Counted from the first letter of the stretch, positions 25,965-35,385 are shown. The stretch: 60,413 nucleotides of DNA from CAZGRP01 sp964527995 (GCA_964527995.1 CAZGRP010000026.1:1-60413); one strand, 5' to 3'. Program-made: numbers and translations. Notes: generated from the letters alone by a model not told the origin.

Positions 25965-27295
25965 TTCGGAGCTTTGAAAACGTCTTCAAGATCCCCGAGC
26001 TGAAACGTCGTATCGTCTTCACCCTGCTTATGCTGGTCGTCTACCGAATCGGTGGCCATGTGCCGGTTCCGGGTATCAACGGCCAGGCGCTGTTGGAGTT
26101 CTTCCGCCAGTCGCAGGGAGGCGGCCTTCTGGGCTTATACGATCTGTTTGCCGGTGGCGCTTTTTCCCGCGCCACCGTTTTTGCGTTGGGCATCATGCCG
26201 TACATTTCGGCTTCGATCATCCTGCAGCTGCTCGGCGCGGTGATGCCCTATTTCCAGAAACTACAGAAGGAGGGCGAGGAAGGCCGAAAGAAGATCACGC
26301 AGCTCACACGATATGGCACCGTGCTTATTTCCGCCCTGCAGGCGTACGGCGTCAGCGTGTTTCTGGAGAGCATCAAGACGTCCAGCGGTTTGCTGGCGGT
26401 GCCCGAGCCGGGTTGGGGATTCCGCCTGCTGACCATTCTGTCGCTGACGGCCGGCACGGTGCTGATCATGTGGTTGGGCGAGCAGATCACCGAGAGGGGC
26501 ATCGGCGAAGGGATTTCGCTGATCATCTTCATCGGCATCATCGCTCGCTTCCCGAACACCGTGATTGCTGAGCTGCAGCAGGTGGTCGGCGGCACGCGCT
26601 CGGTGCTGGTGGAGCTCCTGCTGGTGGGAATCATGGTCGTGACGACGGGCGTTGTGGTCTTGCTCACTCAGGGAACACGAAAGATTCCGGTGCAATATGC
26701 CAAGCGCGTTGTTGGCCGCAAAATCTACGGCGGCCAGAGCACGCACATCCCGTTGCGGGTGAACACGGCCGGCGTGATGCCCATCATCTTCGCCCAGTCG
26801 ATCATGTTTCTGCCGCAGACGGTGACGACGTTCTTTCCTCAAAGCCAGCTCATGCAGACCTTTGGGTCGTACTTCAGCTATGAGTCGCTCACCTACTGGG
26901 CGGTCTACGGCGTGTTGATTGTGTTTTTCACGTTCTTCTACACCGCCATCGCCTTGAATCCAGTCGACGTGGCGGAGAACATGAAGAAGTACGGCGGGTT
27001 CATCCCGGGGGTGCGGCCGGGCAAGCGCACGGCGGAGTACATCGACTACATCCTGACGCGCATCACCTTGCCGGGTTCGATTTTTCTGGCTTTGATCGCC
27101 ATCTTCCCCTATTTTCTGGTGAAGATGACCCAGGTGTCGTACGGGTTTGCTCAGTTTTATGGCGGCACTTCATTGCTGATCATCGTCGGCGTTGCGCTGG
27201 ATACGTTGCAACATCTCGAATCCCACTTGTTGATGCGGCACTATGACGGCTTTATGAAAGGAGGAAAGATTCGCGGTCGAAGACGGTTTGCCTGA
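25961..27295 (+). CDS. secY: Preprotein translocase subunit SecY
   Basis: SecY is the pore of the Sec translocon. The 444-residue protein should have ten membrane helices. Landmarks include the N-terminal RIVFTLLMLVVYRIGGHVPV, the plug-region GGAFSRATVFALGIMPYISA, and the cytoplasmic loop with GRKIYGGQSTHIPLRVNTAG and the C5-loop arginine (PGVRPGKRTAEYIDYIL). It is translationally coupled to rplO and works with the SecE encoded at 1927. Confidence 0.98.
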   Translation: MIRSFENVFKIPELKRRIVFTLLMLVVYRIGGHVPVPGINGQALLEFFRQSQGGGLLGLYDLFAGGAFSRATVFALGIMPYISASIILQLLGAVMPYFQKLQKEGEEGRKKITQLTRYGTVLISALQAYGVSVFLESIKTSSGLLAVPEPGWGFRLLTILSLTAGTVLIMWLGEQITERGIGEGISLIIFIGIIARFPNTVIAELQQVVGGTRSVLVELLLVGIMVVTTGVVVLLTQGTRKIPVQYAKRVVGRKIYGGQSTHIPLRVNTAGVMPIIFAQSIMFLPQTVTTFFPQSQLMQTFGSYFSYESLTYWAVYGVLIVFFTFFYTAIALNPVDVAENMKKYGGFIPGVRPGKRTAEYIDYILTRITLPGSIFLALIAIFPYFLVKMTQVSYGFAQFYGGTSLLIIVGVALDTLQHLESHLLMRHYDGFMKGGKIRGRRRFA

Positions 27296-27314
27296 TGCAA
27301 AAGCCGGGGAGTGA

Positions 27315-27974
27315 ATGAGACTCATCTTCTTGGGGCCGCCCGGAAGCGGCAAGGGAACACAAACAGAGCTGTTGGCGCAGGAGCAAGGTATCCCAAAGAT
27401 CTCTACCGGAGATATTCTCAGAGAGGCGGTACGCCAGGGCACTGCGCTGGGCCGCAAAGCTCGCAGCTACATGGACGCTGGAGAACTTGTACCCGATGAG
27501 GTGATGGTCGCCCTCATCGCGGAGCGGATCAAGCAGGATGACTGCCGCGACGGTTTTCTCCTGGACGGTTTCCCTCGCACGATCCATCAGGCCGAGGCCT
27601 TCGACGAGATCCTGCAACAGGCCTCGATCCAAGTGGATGCCGCTATCAGCCTGGAAGTGCAGCGTGAGGTGCTCATCGAGCGCCTGGAGAACCGGCAGAC
27701 ATGTGAATCTTGCGGCATGGTCTATAACCAGAAGACGAATCCGGCGCCGCAGAATGGGCGTTGTAAAAAGTGTGGCGGTAAGATCCTGCACCGATCAGAC
27801 GACGATAAAGCGACGATGATGAAGCGCCTGTCGGTATTCGAAGCGCAGACGAGGCCTTTGAAGCAGTACTATTCCGAGCGCAATCTGTTAGTTGCCATTG
27901 ACGGCAGCCGGTCGATTTTCGAAGTGCATCAGGCGATCCTTTCCGAGCTGGATCGGCGAAAGCAGAGAGAATGA
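27315..27974 (+). CDS. adk: Adenylate kinase, long-LID zinc form
   Basis: Adk converts AMP and ATP to two ADP and balances adenine nucleotides. The 219-residue protein has the P-loop GPPGSGKGT (residues 7-15), the DGFPRTIHQAE motif, and a long LID domain with cysteine pairs C130/C133 and C150/C153, indicating a structural zinc as in Bacillus-type enzymes. The gene follows secY by 19 nt and overlaps map by 4 nt. Confidence 0.98.
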   Translation: MRLIFLGPPGSGKGTQTELLAQEQGIPKISTGDILREAVRQGTALGRKARSYMDAGELVPDEVMVALIAERIKQDDCRDGFLLDGFPRTIHQAEAFDEILQQASIQVDAAISLEVQREVLIERLENRQTCESCGMVYNQKTNPAPQNGRCKKCGGKILHRSDDDKATMMKRLSVFEAQTRPLKQYYSERNLLVAIDGSRSIFEVHQAILSELDRRKQRE

Positions 27975-28720
27975 TTCACCTGCGTAGTAGGAAGGAAATC
28001 GAGCGAATTCGCGAGAGCTGTCGAATTGTCGTTGAGACGTTTCGATTGGTTGAGGAACTTATCGAGCCTGGCATTCGAACCGAGGAAATCGATCGCGAGG
28101 TCGACCGGTTTATCCGGTCCAAAGGGGGGGTTCCCGTGTTCAAAGGGTATGGCGGGTTCCCGGCAAGCTCTTGCATTTCGGTCGAAGAGGAAGTTGTGCA
28201 CGGAATACCGGGCCGGCGCAAATTGAACGCTGGTGAGCTTGTCAGTGTCGATATCGGTGTCTTGTACAACGGCTGGGTCGGAGACGCCGCCAAAACCTAC
28301 CCGGTCGGAGAAGTATCTCCGGAGAAAGTTCGCCTGATGAAGGTGACCCTGGACGCGTTGTACAAAGGGTTGGAACAGGCCAAGGTGGGTAACCGCCTGT
28401 CGGATATTTCACATGCAGTTCAGGAGTACGTGGAGGCTCATGGATACTCGGTGGTTCGGGAGCTGGTGGGACACGGCGTCGGCAGGAAGCTGCACGAGGA
28501 GCCCCAGGTCCCAAATTTCGGCCCGCCGGGGCGTGGGCCACGGCTTCGTCCTGGCATGGTCCTCGCGGTGGAGCCGATGGTGAACATGGGCAGTGAGGAG
28601 GTGGAGACGACAGGCGATCGATGGACGGTGCGCGCCATCGACGGACTGCCGTCGGCACACTTCGAGCACACTATTGCCATCACCAATGGCGAGCCCGACA
28701 TTCTAACAGAAGGACTTTAG
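27971..28720 (+). CDS. map: Methionine aminopeptidase, type I
   Basis: Map removes the initiator methionine from nascent proteins. The 249-residue protein has the two-metal pita-bread fold: metal ligands Asp in VSVDIGV and VGDAAKT, His in GHGVGRKLHEEPQ, Glu in AVEPMVNMG and Glu in HFEHTIAITN. The substrate-contacting His in EVVHGIPG is present. It is short-form type Ia without an N-terminal extension. ATGA overlap with adk shows translational coupling. Confidence 0.98.
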   Translation: MIHLRSRKEIERIRESCRIVVETFRLVEELIEPGIRTEEIDREVDRFIRSKGGVPVFKGYGGFPASSCISVEEEVVHGIPGRRKLNAGELVSVDIGVLYNGWVGDAAKTYPVGEVSPEKVRLMKVTLDALYKGLEQAKVGNRLSDISHAVQEYVEAHGYSVVRELVGHGVGRKLHEEPQVPNFGPPGRGPRLRPGMVLAVEPMVNMGSEEVETTGDRWTVRAIDGLPSAHFEHTIAITNGEPDILTEGL

Positions 28721-28728
28721 GCCCCTGT

Positions 28729-28947
28729 ATGGCGAAAGAAGAAGCGATACGAGTCGATGGAACGGTGATCGAAACGTTGCCCAACGCGACGTTCCGGGTG
28801 GAATTGGAGAATGGACACAAAGTCCTGGCCCATATCTCCGGGAAGATGCGCATGCACTTCATCAAGATTCTCCCCGGAGACAAGGTGACGGTCGAACTTT
28901 CCCCCTACGACCTGAGCCGCGGGCGCATCGTATATCGCTACAAATGA
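28729..28947 (+). CDS. infA: Translation initiation factor IF-1
   Basis: IF-1 occupies the 30S A site during initiation. The 72-residue S1-type OB fold is canonical: MAKEEAIRVDGTVIETLPNA, VLAHISGKMRMHFIKILPGD and SPYDLSRGRIVYRYK. It lies 8 nt after map, ahead of rpmJ, the usual order. Confidence 0.98.
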   Translation: MAKEEAIRVDGTVIETLPNATFRVELENGHKVLAHISGKMRMHFIKILPGDKVTVELSPYDLSRGRIVYRYK

Positions 28948-29006
28948 TACCCCCGGTCCGCTGAGTCGCTGCATCAGGGACGTTTCGATAGCGTGGGAGT
29001 CAGAGC

Positions 29007-29120
29007 ATGAAAGTGAGGTCGTCGGTAAAGCGCATCTGCGACAACTGCAAGATCATACGGCGCAAGGGCGTCGTGATGGTCATTTGCAAGAATCCGCGGC
29101 ACAAACAGCGTCAAGGCTAA
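29007..29120 (+). CDS. rpmJ: 50S ribosomal protein L36 (zinc-binding form)
   Basis: A 37-residue gene too short for ordinary ORF filters. The product begins MKVRSSVKRICDNCKIIRRK and ends in VICKNPRHKQRQG. Cys11, Cys14, Cys27 and His32 make the zinc-ribbon site of the C+ form. It sits between infA and rpsM, the conserved place for this gene. Confidence 0.97.
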   Translation: MKVRSSVKRICDNCKIIRRKGVVMVICKNPRHKQRQG

Positions 29121-29135
29121 AAGGGAGGAGATGTC

Positions 29136-29516
29136 GTGGCACGAATAGCGGGAGTCGACTTGCCCCGTGAGAAGCGGGTCGAGATCGCTCTGACATACAT
29201 CTATGGCATCGGCCGGACGAGCGCCAACAAGATCCTCGAGCAGACAGGGGTCGATCCCGACAAGCGCGTCAAAGACTTGAGCGGTGAGGAGCTCGCCAAG
29301 ATCCGCAACGTCATTGCGGCCGACTACAAGGTCGAGGGGGCGCTGCGGACCGAGGTGCAGATGAACATCAAGCGCCTGATGGAGATCGGCTGCTATCGAG
29401 GCCTGCGCCACAAGCGGAATCTGCCAGTACGCGGACAGCGTACTCACACCAATGCGCGCACGCGTCGGGGGCGCCGGCCGAGTGTCGGTGTGAAGAAACG
29501 GGCGGGCAAGAAATAG
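29136..29516 (+). CDS. rpsM: 30S ribosomal protein S13
   Basis: S13 contacts the P-site tRNA and the 50S through bridges B1a/b. The 126-residue product starts at GTG 29136 behind GGGAGGAG. It has MARIAGVDLPREKRVEIALT, the helix-turn-helix YGIGRTSANKILEQTGVDPD, and the extended basic C-tail GQRTHTNARTRRGRRP. Confidence 0.98.
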   Translation: MARIAGVDLPREKRVEIALTYIYGIGRTSANKILEQTGVDPDKRVKDLSGEELAKIRNVIAADYKVEGALRTEVQMNIKRLMEIGCYRGLRHKRNLPVRGQRTHTNARTRRGRRPSVGVKKRAGKK

Positions 29517-29582
29517 GTTTCGCCCGGTTGAACCCTTCGGCCGGAGCTGCAGGCCGAGATTCTGTTTTGGAGGAGTGATTCT

Positions 29583-29972
29583 GTGGCAAATCGCAGACGT
29601 CGAACCGGAAAGAAAAAGGAAAAGGTTGAGGCCAACGGCGTGGCTCACATCCGGGCCACCTTCAACAACACCATCGTGACGCTCACCGATCCGTACGGCA
29701 ACGTGATCTCCTGGGCTTCGGGTGGAAAGGTTGGCTTCAAGGGGTCGCGGAAGAGCACGCCGTTCGCTGCGCAGGTGGCAGCGGAGTCAGCGGCCAAAGA
29801 GGCCATGGACCTGGGGCTACGCCGGGTCGAGGTCATGATCAAGGGGCCGGGGTCGGGGCGTGAGGCAGCGGTGCGCTCGTTGCAGGCGGCAGGCCTGGAG
29901 ATCACCGCCATCAAAGACGTCACGCCGATTCCGCACAACGGCTGCCGCCCGCCGAAGAGGCGCCGGGTATAG
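29583..29972 (+). CDS. rpsK: 30S ribosomal protein S11
   Basis: S11 sits on the 30S platform near the E-site mRNA. The 129-residue product starts at GTG 29583 behind GGAGGAG. It has a lysine-rich N-terminal tail, the core GVAHIRATFNNTIVTLTDPY, and the C-terminal VTPIPHNGCRPPKRRRV. A conserved Asn-Gly of the family, where isoaspartate forms in E. coli, is present in PHNGCR. Confidence 0.98.
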   Translation: MANRRRRTGKKKEKVEANGVAHIRATFNNTIVTLTDPYGNVISWASGGKVGFKGSRKSTPFAAQVAAESAAKEAMDLGLRRVEVMIKGPGSGREAAVRSLQAAGLEITAIKDVTPIPHNGCRPPKRRRV

Positions 29973-30053
29973 CCCGGGGTGGACCGTGCTGTAATAGGAC
30001 AGATCAGGCTCAAGCACTGTCTGTGGTAACCATATCGAAGGAGGAGTTTCTTT

Positions 30054-30683
30054 TTGGCTAGGTATACGGGTCCCGTATGTAAGCTCTGCCGGCGTGAAGA
30101 GCGCAAACTGTTCCTCAAAGGCTCAAAGTGCTTCACGCCCAAGTGTCCCGTGGAAAAGCGGACGTATCCACCGGGCCAGCATGGCCGTACGAGGCGGTTC
30201 AAGCAGTCGGAATACGGCTTGCAGCTTCGCGAGAAGCAGAGGGTCCGCCGCATGTATGGTCTGCTGGAGAATCAATTCCACAGCTATTTCGTGCGCGCCA
30301 GCCGCCAGCCGGGTGTCACCGGCGAGAACCTCATGCGCCTGCTCGAACGACGCCTCGACAACATCGTTTTCCGGCTGGGTTTTGCGCCTTCACGGGCGGC
30401 GGCTCGGCAACTGGTTCGTCACCGCCATATCCTGGTGAACGATCGTGTCGTGGACGTGCCTTCCTACCTCTTGCGCCCTGGTGACGTCGTCAAGGTTCGC
30501 GAGAAGAGTAAGAGGCTCGGTATGATCCACGAGTCGTTGCGCAAGATGCGGGAGGGGCGTCAGCTTGCGTGGCTGGATCTGGACAAGGCGAACCTGTCGG
30601 GGAGCATTCGCGAGCTTCCGTCAAGGGCGGAGATCCCGGTGGAGGTCGACGAGTCGTTGATTGTGGAGCTTTACTCGAAATAG
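30054..30683 (+). CDS. rpsD: 30S ribosomal protein S4, zinc-binding form
   Basis: S4 nucleates 16S 5'-domain assembly and represses the alpha operon in E. coli. The 209-residue protein starts at TTG 30054 behind AAGGAGGAG. The N-terminal cysteines C9, C12, C26 and C31 (CKLC, then KCFTPKC) form a zinc site absent from E. coli S4. The S4 RNA-binding domain (RRLDNIVFRLGFAPSRAAAR, residues ~98-117) is intact. Confidence 0.98.
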   Translation: MARYTGPVCKLCRREERKLFLKGSKCFTPKCPVEKRTYPPGQHGRTRRFKQSEYGLQLREKQRVRRMYGLLENQFHSYFVRASRQPGVTGENLMRLLERRLDNIVFRLGFAPSRAAARQLVRHRHILVNDRVVDVPSYLLRPGDVVKVREKSKRLGMIHESLRKMREGRQLAWLDLDKANLSGSIRELPSRAEIPVEVDESLIVELYSK

Positions 30684-30787
30684 AGCTGATTGCGCCGGCT
30701 GCTGTTGAGGCCGGCTGTCATGGCAACCGTAGATCGAAAGCAGGTTGCTCGGAAACGCTAGGGGAATCAAAAGCTGGAGAGGAATAG

Positions 30788-31774
30788 ATGAATTGGCCGA
30801 ACCTTGAGATGCCGGAAGGTGTCGAGGTTGATGAAGCGGTCTACTCGAACACCTTTGGTCGCTTCATTGTACAGCCCCTGGAGCGCGGTTTTGGCGTAAC
30901 AATCGGCAACGCTCTGCGCCGCGTCCTGCTGTCGTCGCTGCCTGGCGCAGCGATTACAATGGTGCGGGTCGAAGGGGTGCAACACGAGTTTAGCACAATC
31001 CCGGGGGTTGTGGAAGATGTTGCCGAGATCATTTTGAATTTGAAAGAAGTGCGCCTCAAACTTCTCAACAAGCGGCCGGACAAGGTCACCCTCGAGCTCC
31101 ACGGACCGCGAGAGTTCAAGGCGGGCGACATTCAGAATGGCACGACGGAGTTCGAGGTTCTCAACCCTGACCTGCATATCGCCACGCTGAATGAAGACGC
31201 CGATATGCGTATGGAGCTGCGCATCGGTCGGGGCCACGGCTATGTGCCGGCGGAGGAGAACAAACTTCCGGATCAGCCCATTGGTGCGATTCCGATCGAC
31301 GCGATTTTTTCGCCGGTGCGAAACGTCACCTATTATGTGGAAAACACGCGGCTCGGGCAGCGGACCGATTACGAGCGGCTGGTTCTCGAGATCACCACCG
31401 ACGGCAGCGTCACACCCGATGATGCCCTCACCTACGCCGGCAAGATCTTGCAGGATCATATCAAGCTGTTCATCCACTTCGATATCGAGCCGGAGCAAGA
31501 AGAGCCTGCTGAGATCGACGAAGAAGTCCTGCGCATCCGCAAACTGCTGAAGATGCCGGTCGATGAACTCGAGCTGTCGGTGCGTTCCTACAACTGCCTG
31601 ATGGCAGCCAATATCAAGACCATTGCAGATCTCGTCCGTCGCGATGAGCAGGAGATGCTCAAATTCCGTAACTTCGGCCGCAAGTCCCTGCAAGAACTCA
31701 CGCGCATTCTCGAAGAGAAGGGCCTTCACTTCGGCATGGACGTGGATCGCTACCTCAAGGGAGAAAACGACTAA
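30788..31774 (+). CDS. rpoA: DNA-directed RNA polymerase subunit alpha
   Basis: RpoA dimerises to start RNA polymerase assembly. The 328-residue protein has the N-terminal domain with TIGNALRRVLLSSLPGAAIT, a flexible linker around residues 232-255, and the C-terminal domain (VDELELSVRSYNCLMAANIK, then KFRNFGRKSLQELTRILEEK), which binds UP elements and activators. The presence of the CTD makes A-rich upstream promoter elements plausible. It follows rpsD by 104 nt. Confidence 0.99.
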   Translation: MNWPNLEMPEGVEVDEAVYSNTFGRFIVQPLERGFGVTIGNALRRVLLSSLPGAAITMVRVEGVQHEFSTIPGVVEDVAEIILNLKEVRLKLLNKRPDKVTLELHGPREFKAGDIQNGTTEFEVLNPDLHIATLNEDADMRMELRIGRGHGYVPAEENKLPDQPIGAIPIDAIFSPVRNVTYYVENTRLGQRTDYERLVLEITTDGSVTPDDALTYAGKILQDHIKLFIHFDIEPEQEEPAEIDEEVLRIRKLLKMPVDELELSVRSYNCLMAANIKTIADLVRRDEQEMLKFRNFGRKSLQELTRILEEKGLHFGMDVDRYLKGEND

Positions 31775-31789
31775 ACGGGATTTCAGACC

Positions 31790-32254
31790 ATGCGACATCG
31801 GAAAGCAGGGCGGAAACTGAAACGTACGGCGAGTCACCGGAAGGCGCTGCTGTCGAATCTTGCGGCAGAGCTTTTCAGGCACAAGCAGATTCGCACGACG
31901 ACGGCCAAGGCGAAAGAGGCCCGCCGTTTGGCAGAGCGCATGATCACCTTCGCCAAGCGCGGAGACTTGCATGCTCGCAGGATGGTGCTACGCCGCCTGC
32001 ATGATCGACATCTTGTCAAGTCGCTATTCGAAGAGATTGCTCCGAAGTATGCCGACCGTAACGGCGGCTATACGCGCATCATCAAACTCGGGCTGCGTCC
32101 TGGGGACGGCGCCGAAGTCTCTATCCTCGAGTTGGTCGGATACGAGGGGGTGCAGATCGCCAAAGAGGAGGAAAAGGCACGCAAGCGCCAGCAGCGCAAG
32201 AAAAAGCGCGCCGAAGAAGGTGCCGGGGAACCGGAAGCCACTGACGAAGAATAA
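31790..32254 (+). CDS. rplQ: 50S ribosomal protein L17
   Basis: L17 lies near the tunnel exit. The core (MRHRKAGRKLKRTASHRKAL, IRTTTAKAKEARRLAERMIT, YTRIIKLGLRPGDGAEVSIL) is canonical over the first ~120 residues. The 154-residue product has a Lys/Arg/Glu-rich C-terminal extension (EEEKARKRQQRKKKRAEEGA) of the kind found outside Proteobacteria. It is the last gene of the ribosomal cluster. Confidence 0.98.
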   Translation: MRHRKAGRKLKRTASHRKALLSNLAAELFRHKQIRTTTAKAKEARRLAERMITFAKRGDLHARRMVLRRLHDRHLVKSLFEEIAPKYADRNGGYTRIIKLGLRPGDGAEVSILELVGYEGVQIAKEEEKARKRQQRKKKRAEEGAGEPEATDEE

Positions 32255-32278
32255 CCGAACGGATCGATTCCTGGGCCG

Positions 32279-32312
32279 AAAAGCCGGATGCTGGCATTGC
32301 ATCTGGCTTTTT
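32279..32312 (+). terminator. Strong intrinsic terminator of the ribosomal cluster
   Basis: AAAAGCCGGATGC (32279-32291) pairs with GCATCTGGCTTTT (32299-32311) with a single G-T pair and a 7-nt loop, running into a T-tract. Placed 24 nt after rplQ, it ends the long S10-spc-alpha transcript. The hutU promoter begins 10 nt later. Confidence 0.92.
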
Positions 32313-32322
32313 GTGTTTTGAA

Positions 32323-32351
32323 TTGATATTGAGAGCAGGAATCGCTATATT
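32323..32351 (+). promoter_or_regulatory. Promoter of the hutU-hutI-lipoprotein-barrel unit
   Basis: TTGATA (32323-32328), a 17-nt spacer, and TATATT (32346-32351) form a near-consensus sigma-70-type promoter. Transcription would start near 32358, about 40 nt before the hutU ATG, leaving a short leader with GAAGGAG as ribosome-binding site. No obvious operator palindrome for a HutC-type repressor is seen between it and hutU. Confidence 0.8.
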
Positions 32352-32397
32352 GACCCGTTGAATGGTACAACAGGATCCGTAGAGAAGGAGCCGTGTC

Positions 32398-34059
32398 ATG
32401 TCTGTCGCGACCTACTCGCCCGTCCGTGCCCCGAGAGGCACAAAGCTCACCTGCAAAGGGTGGGTGCAGGAGGCGGCCATGCGCATGCTGATGAACAACC
32501 TTGACCCCGAGGTTGCCGAAAAGCCCGAGGAGTTGATCATCTACGGAGGGACTGGCAAGGCCGCCCGCAACTGGGAGTGCTATCATGCGATCGTGCGCAC
32601 GCTGCAGGAACTGGAGGACGACGAAACCCTGCTGGTGCAGTCGGGCAAGCCTGTAGGGGTGTTCCCAACGCACCGCGATGCGCCACGAGTGCTGATTGTC
32701 AATGCGATGCTGGTGCCGGCCTGGGCCACTGCCCAAAACTTCCGTGACCTGGAGGACAAGGGTCTGACGATGTACGGCCAGATGACGGCTGGCAGTTGGA
32801 TCTACATTGGCACGCAGGGCATTCTGCAGGGGACGTTTGAGACCTTCGCTGCCGCCGCCAAGAAACATTTCGGCGGCGATCTCCATGGCAAGCTGGTTGT
32901 TTCAGGTGGTCTCGGGGGCATGGGTGGCGCCCAGCCTTTGGCTGCGACGATGAACGGCGGCGCCTTTCTCGGCGTCGAGGTTGACCGCCAGCGGATCGAG
33001 CGGCGGCTGGCCACGGGCTACTGCGATCGGATGACCGACGACCTCGATGAGGCGCTGCGGTGGCTGCTCGACGCCAAGGAGCACCGGCAAGCCCTCTCCG
33101 TCGGCCTCGTCGGCAATTGCGCCGACGTGCTGCCTGAACTGGTCCGGCGCAGAATCGTCCCCGACTTGCTCACGGATCAGACGTCCGCGCACGACGAGTT
33201 GAACGGTTACGTGCCGCACGGAATTCCCTACGAAGAAGCGCTGAAGCTGCGCCGCAACGACCCTCAGGAGTACATCCGCCGCGCCTATCAATCGATGGCG
33301 GTGCACGTGCGGGCGATGCTCGAACTTCAAAAGATGGGGGCGGTGACGTTCGACTATGGAAACAACCTGCGCGGCCAGGCTCTGCAGGCCGGCGTGGAAA
33401 ATGCCTTCGACTTTCCGGGTTTCGTGCCCGCCTATATCCGGCCGCTCTTCTGCGAGGGCAGGGGGCCTTTCCGCTGGGCGGCTCTCTCCGGCGACCCCGA
33501 GGACATCTACAAGACCGATGAGAAGGTGCTGGAGCTGTTCCCCGAAGATGCCACGCTGAATCGATGGATTCGCCTGGCGCGGGAAAAGGTGAAGTTCCAG
33601 GGCCTGCCGGCGCGTATCTGCTGGCTTGGGTTGGGGGAGCGCGATCGCTTCGGAGTGGCCATCAACGATATGGTGGCTCGCGGAGAGCTGAAGGCTCCGA
33701 TTGTGATCGGCCGCGACCATCTTGATACTGGGTCGGTGGCGTCGCCGAACCGGGAAACGGAGGGCATGCGCGATGGCTCCGACGCGATCGCCGATTGGCC
33801 GGTGTTGAACGCCCTTCTCAATGCGGTCTCGGGGGCCTCCTGGATTTCGGTGCACCATGGCGGCGGCGTCGGTATCGGCTACTCGATCCATGCCGGCCAG
33901 GTCATTGTGGCCGATGGCACCAAGGAGGCCGAGATTCGCTTGCGTCGCGTGCTCAGCAACGACCCGGCCATCGGCATAGCGCGACACGCAGACGCCGGGT
34001 ATGAGGAAGCGATAGCGACCGCGAAAGCGCACGGCCTGAAAATCCCGATGATGAAATAG
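32398..34059 (+). CDS. hutU: Urocanate hydratase
   Basis: Urocanase converts urocanate to 4-imidazolone-5-propanoate, step two of histidine degradation, using a tightly bound NAD+ as electrophile. The 553-residue length is typical. The N-terminus (LTCKGWVQEAAMRMLMNNLD), the NAD-binding segment KLVVSGGLGGMGGAQPLAAT, NCADVLPELV, and the C-terminal GASWISVHHGGGVGIGYSIH are all strongly conserved in the family. The gene overlaps hutI by one base. hutH, which would make its substrate, is not in the window. Confidence 0.98.
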   Translation: MSVATYSPVRAPRGTKLTCKGWVQEAAMRMLMNNLDPEVAEKPEELIIYGGTGKAARNWECYHAIVRTLQELEDDETLLVQSGKPVGVFPTHRDAPRVLIVNAMLVPAWATAQNFRDLEDKGLTMYGQMTAGSWIYIGTQGILQGTFETFAAAAKKHFGGDLHGKLVVSGGLGGMGGAQPLAATMNGGAFLGVEVDRQRIERRLATGYCDRMTDDLDEALRWLLDAKEHRQALSVGLVGNCADVLPELVRRRIVPDLLTDQTSAHDELNGYVPHGIPYEEALKLRRNDPQEYIRRAYQSMAVHVRAMLELQKMGAVTFDYGNNLRGQALQAGVENAFDFPGFVPAYIRPLFCEGRGPFRWAALSGDPEDIYKTDEKVLELFPEDATLNRWIRLAREKVKFQGLPARICWLGLGERDRFGVAINDMVARGELKAPIVIGRDHLDTGSVASPNRETEGMRDGSDAIADWPVLNALLNAVSGASWISVHHGGGVGIGYSIHAGQVIVADGTKEAEIRLRRVLSNDPAIGIARHADAGYEEAIATAKAHGLKIPMMK

Positions 34060-35366
34060 TGCCGCGGCGGATACTGATCAAAAACATCGGCCAGTTGGCA
34101 ACACCTGTATCGCTGCGAAGCGAGGAAGGTCGATTCCTCCCCAACTGGCAGCTGCGGCTGGTTGAGGATGCGGCTCTGTTGATCGAGGACGATCGTATCG
34201 CTGCGGTCGGGTCGTCCTCCCAGATTTCTGCCTGGCAGGAGAAAGGCGATTTCGCATCCGTTGTCGACGCCGCTGGCGGCACGGTGACCCCGGGCCTTGT
34301 CGATGCCCACACTCACCCCGTCTTCCTACATACACGCGAGCATGAATTCGAGATGCGCCTGGCCGGCAGGTCGTACGAGGAGATTGCCGCAGCCGGTGGG
34401 GGAATTCGATTCAGTGTTCGCGACCTGCGCCAGGCATCCCGCGAACAGCTTTTGAACGCCGTGGTTTCCAGGCTGGACCGCTTTCTGGCTCAGGGGACGA
34501 CGACCATCGAGGCCAAGAGCGGCTACGGCCTGTCATGGCCGACGGAGCGGCTATCGCTGGAAGTCATCCAGGAGCTGAATCGGACCCATCCGCTCGACCT
34601 CGTCCCAACCTTCCTCGGCGCTCATGAAGTCCCCGACGAGTACCGCGAGAACCGCTCCGCCTATATCGACCTGCTTGTGGAAGAGATGATCCCGCAGGTC
34701 GCCGCAGCCGGCCTGGCGGAGTTCTGCGATGTCTTCTGCGAACGGGGTGTTTTCTCCGTGGATGAGGCGCGCCGGGTGCTGGCGGCAGCAAGAGAGGCCG
34801 GTCTGAAGTTGAAGATTCATGCCGATCAGTTGACAGCGAGCGGAGGTGCTGCTCTGGCCGCCGAGCTGGGAGCCGTTTCCGCGGATCATCTCGATCATAC
34901 CCCCGAATCGGATCTTGAGGCGCTGCGGCGTGCTGGCACCGTCGCCGTGCTGCTTCCCGGGGCGGTTTTCTTTCTTGGCAAGGATCACGATGCACCGGCC
35001 AGAAAGTTCATCGAGGCGGGGCTGATGGTGGCTGTGGCGACTGACTTCAACCCCGGAAGTTGCATGAGCGAATCATTGCCGCTGATGATGACGCTCGCCT
35101 GCCTGCGGAATGGGCTGTCACCGTCGGAGGCGCTGGTTGCCGCTACGTACCACGCCGCGTGCGCCATCGACCGCGGGAACCAAATCGGTACGCTTGAAGT
35201 TGGGAAACGGGCGGACGTAGTAATCTGGGATGCTCCCAACTATCTGCATCTCGTCTACCATTTCGGTGTCAACCTGGCCCGTACGGTCATCAAGCGTGGT
35301 CGGGTCGTTTCCGGACAGACTGCAGTACGGACAGCCGGCCTGCACTCCGCCGGCGTCGAGTCGTAG
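34059..35366 (+). CDS. hutI: Imidazolonepropionase
   Basis: HutI hydrolyses the product of HutU to formiminoglutamate. The 435-residue amidohydrolase starts at GTG 34059, overlapping the hutU stop. It shows the metal-binding VDAHTHPVF, then TTTIEAKSGYGL, FLGAHEVP, IHADQLTASGG and ATDFNPGSCMSE, the full set of HutI signature segments. hutG or ftcD for the next step is not present nearby. Confidence 0.98.
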   Translation: MPRRILIKNIGQLATPVSLRSEEGRFLPNWQLRLVEDAALLIEDDRIAAVGSSSQISAWQEKGDFASVVDAAGGTVTPGLVDAHTHPVFLHTREHEFEMRLAGRSYEEIAAAGGGIRFSVRDLRQASREQLLNAVVSRLDRFLAQGTTTIEAKSGYGLSWPTERLSLEVIQELNRTHPLDLVPTFLGAHEVPDEYRENRSAYIDLLVEEMIPQVAAAGLAEFCDVFCERGVFSVDEARRVLAAAREAGLKLKIHADQLTASGGAALAAELGAVSADHLDHTPESDLEALRRAGTVAVLLPGAVFFLGKDHDAPARKFIEAGLMVAVATDFNPGSCMSESLPLMMTLACLRNGLSPSEALVAATYHAACAIDRGNQIGTLEVGKRADVVIWDAPNYLHLVYHFGVNLARTVIKRGRVVSGQTAVRTAGLHSAGVES

Positions 35367-35385
35367 AAGCGGAAGGAGGAGTGAC

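Noticed and set aside
35230..35385. Upstream extension of the DNRLRE-like lipoprotein into hutI
   Set aside because: It would overlap hutI by over 130 nt in another frame, lacks a ribosome-binding site, and would bury the lipoprotein signal peptide.
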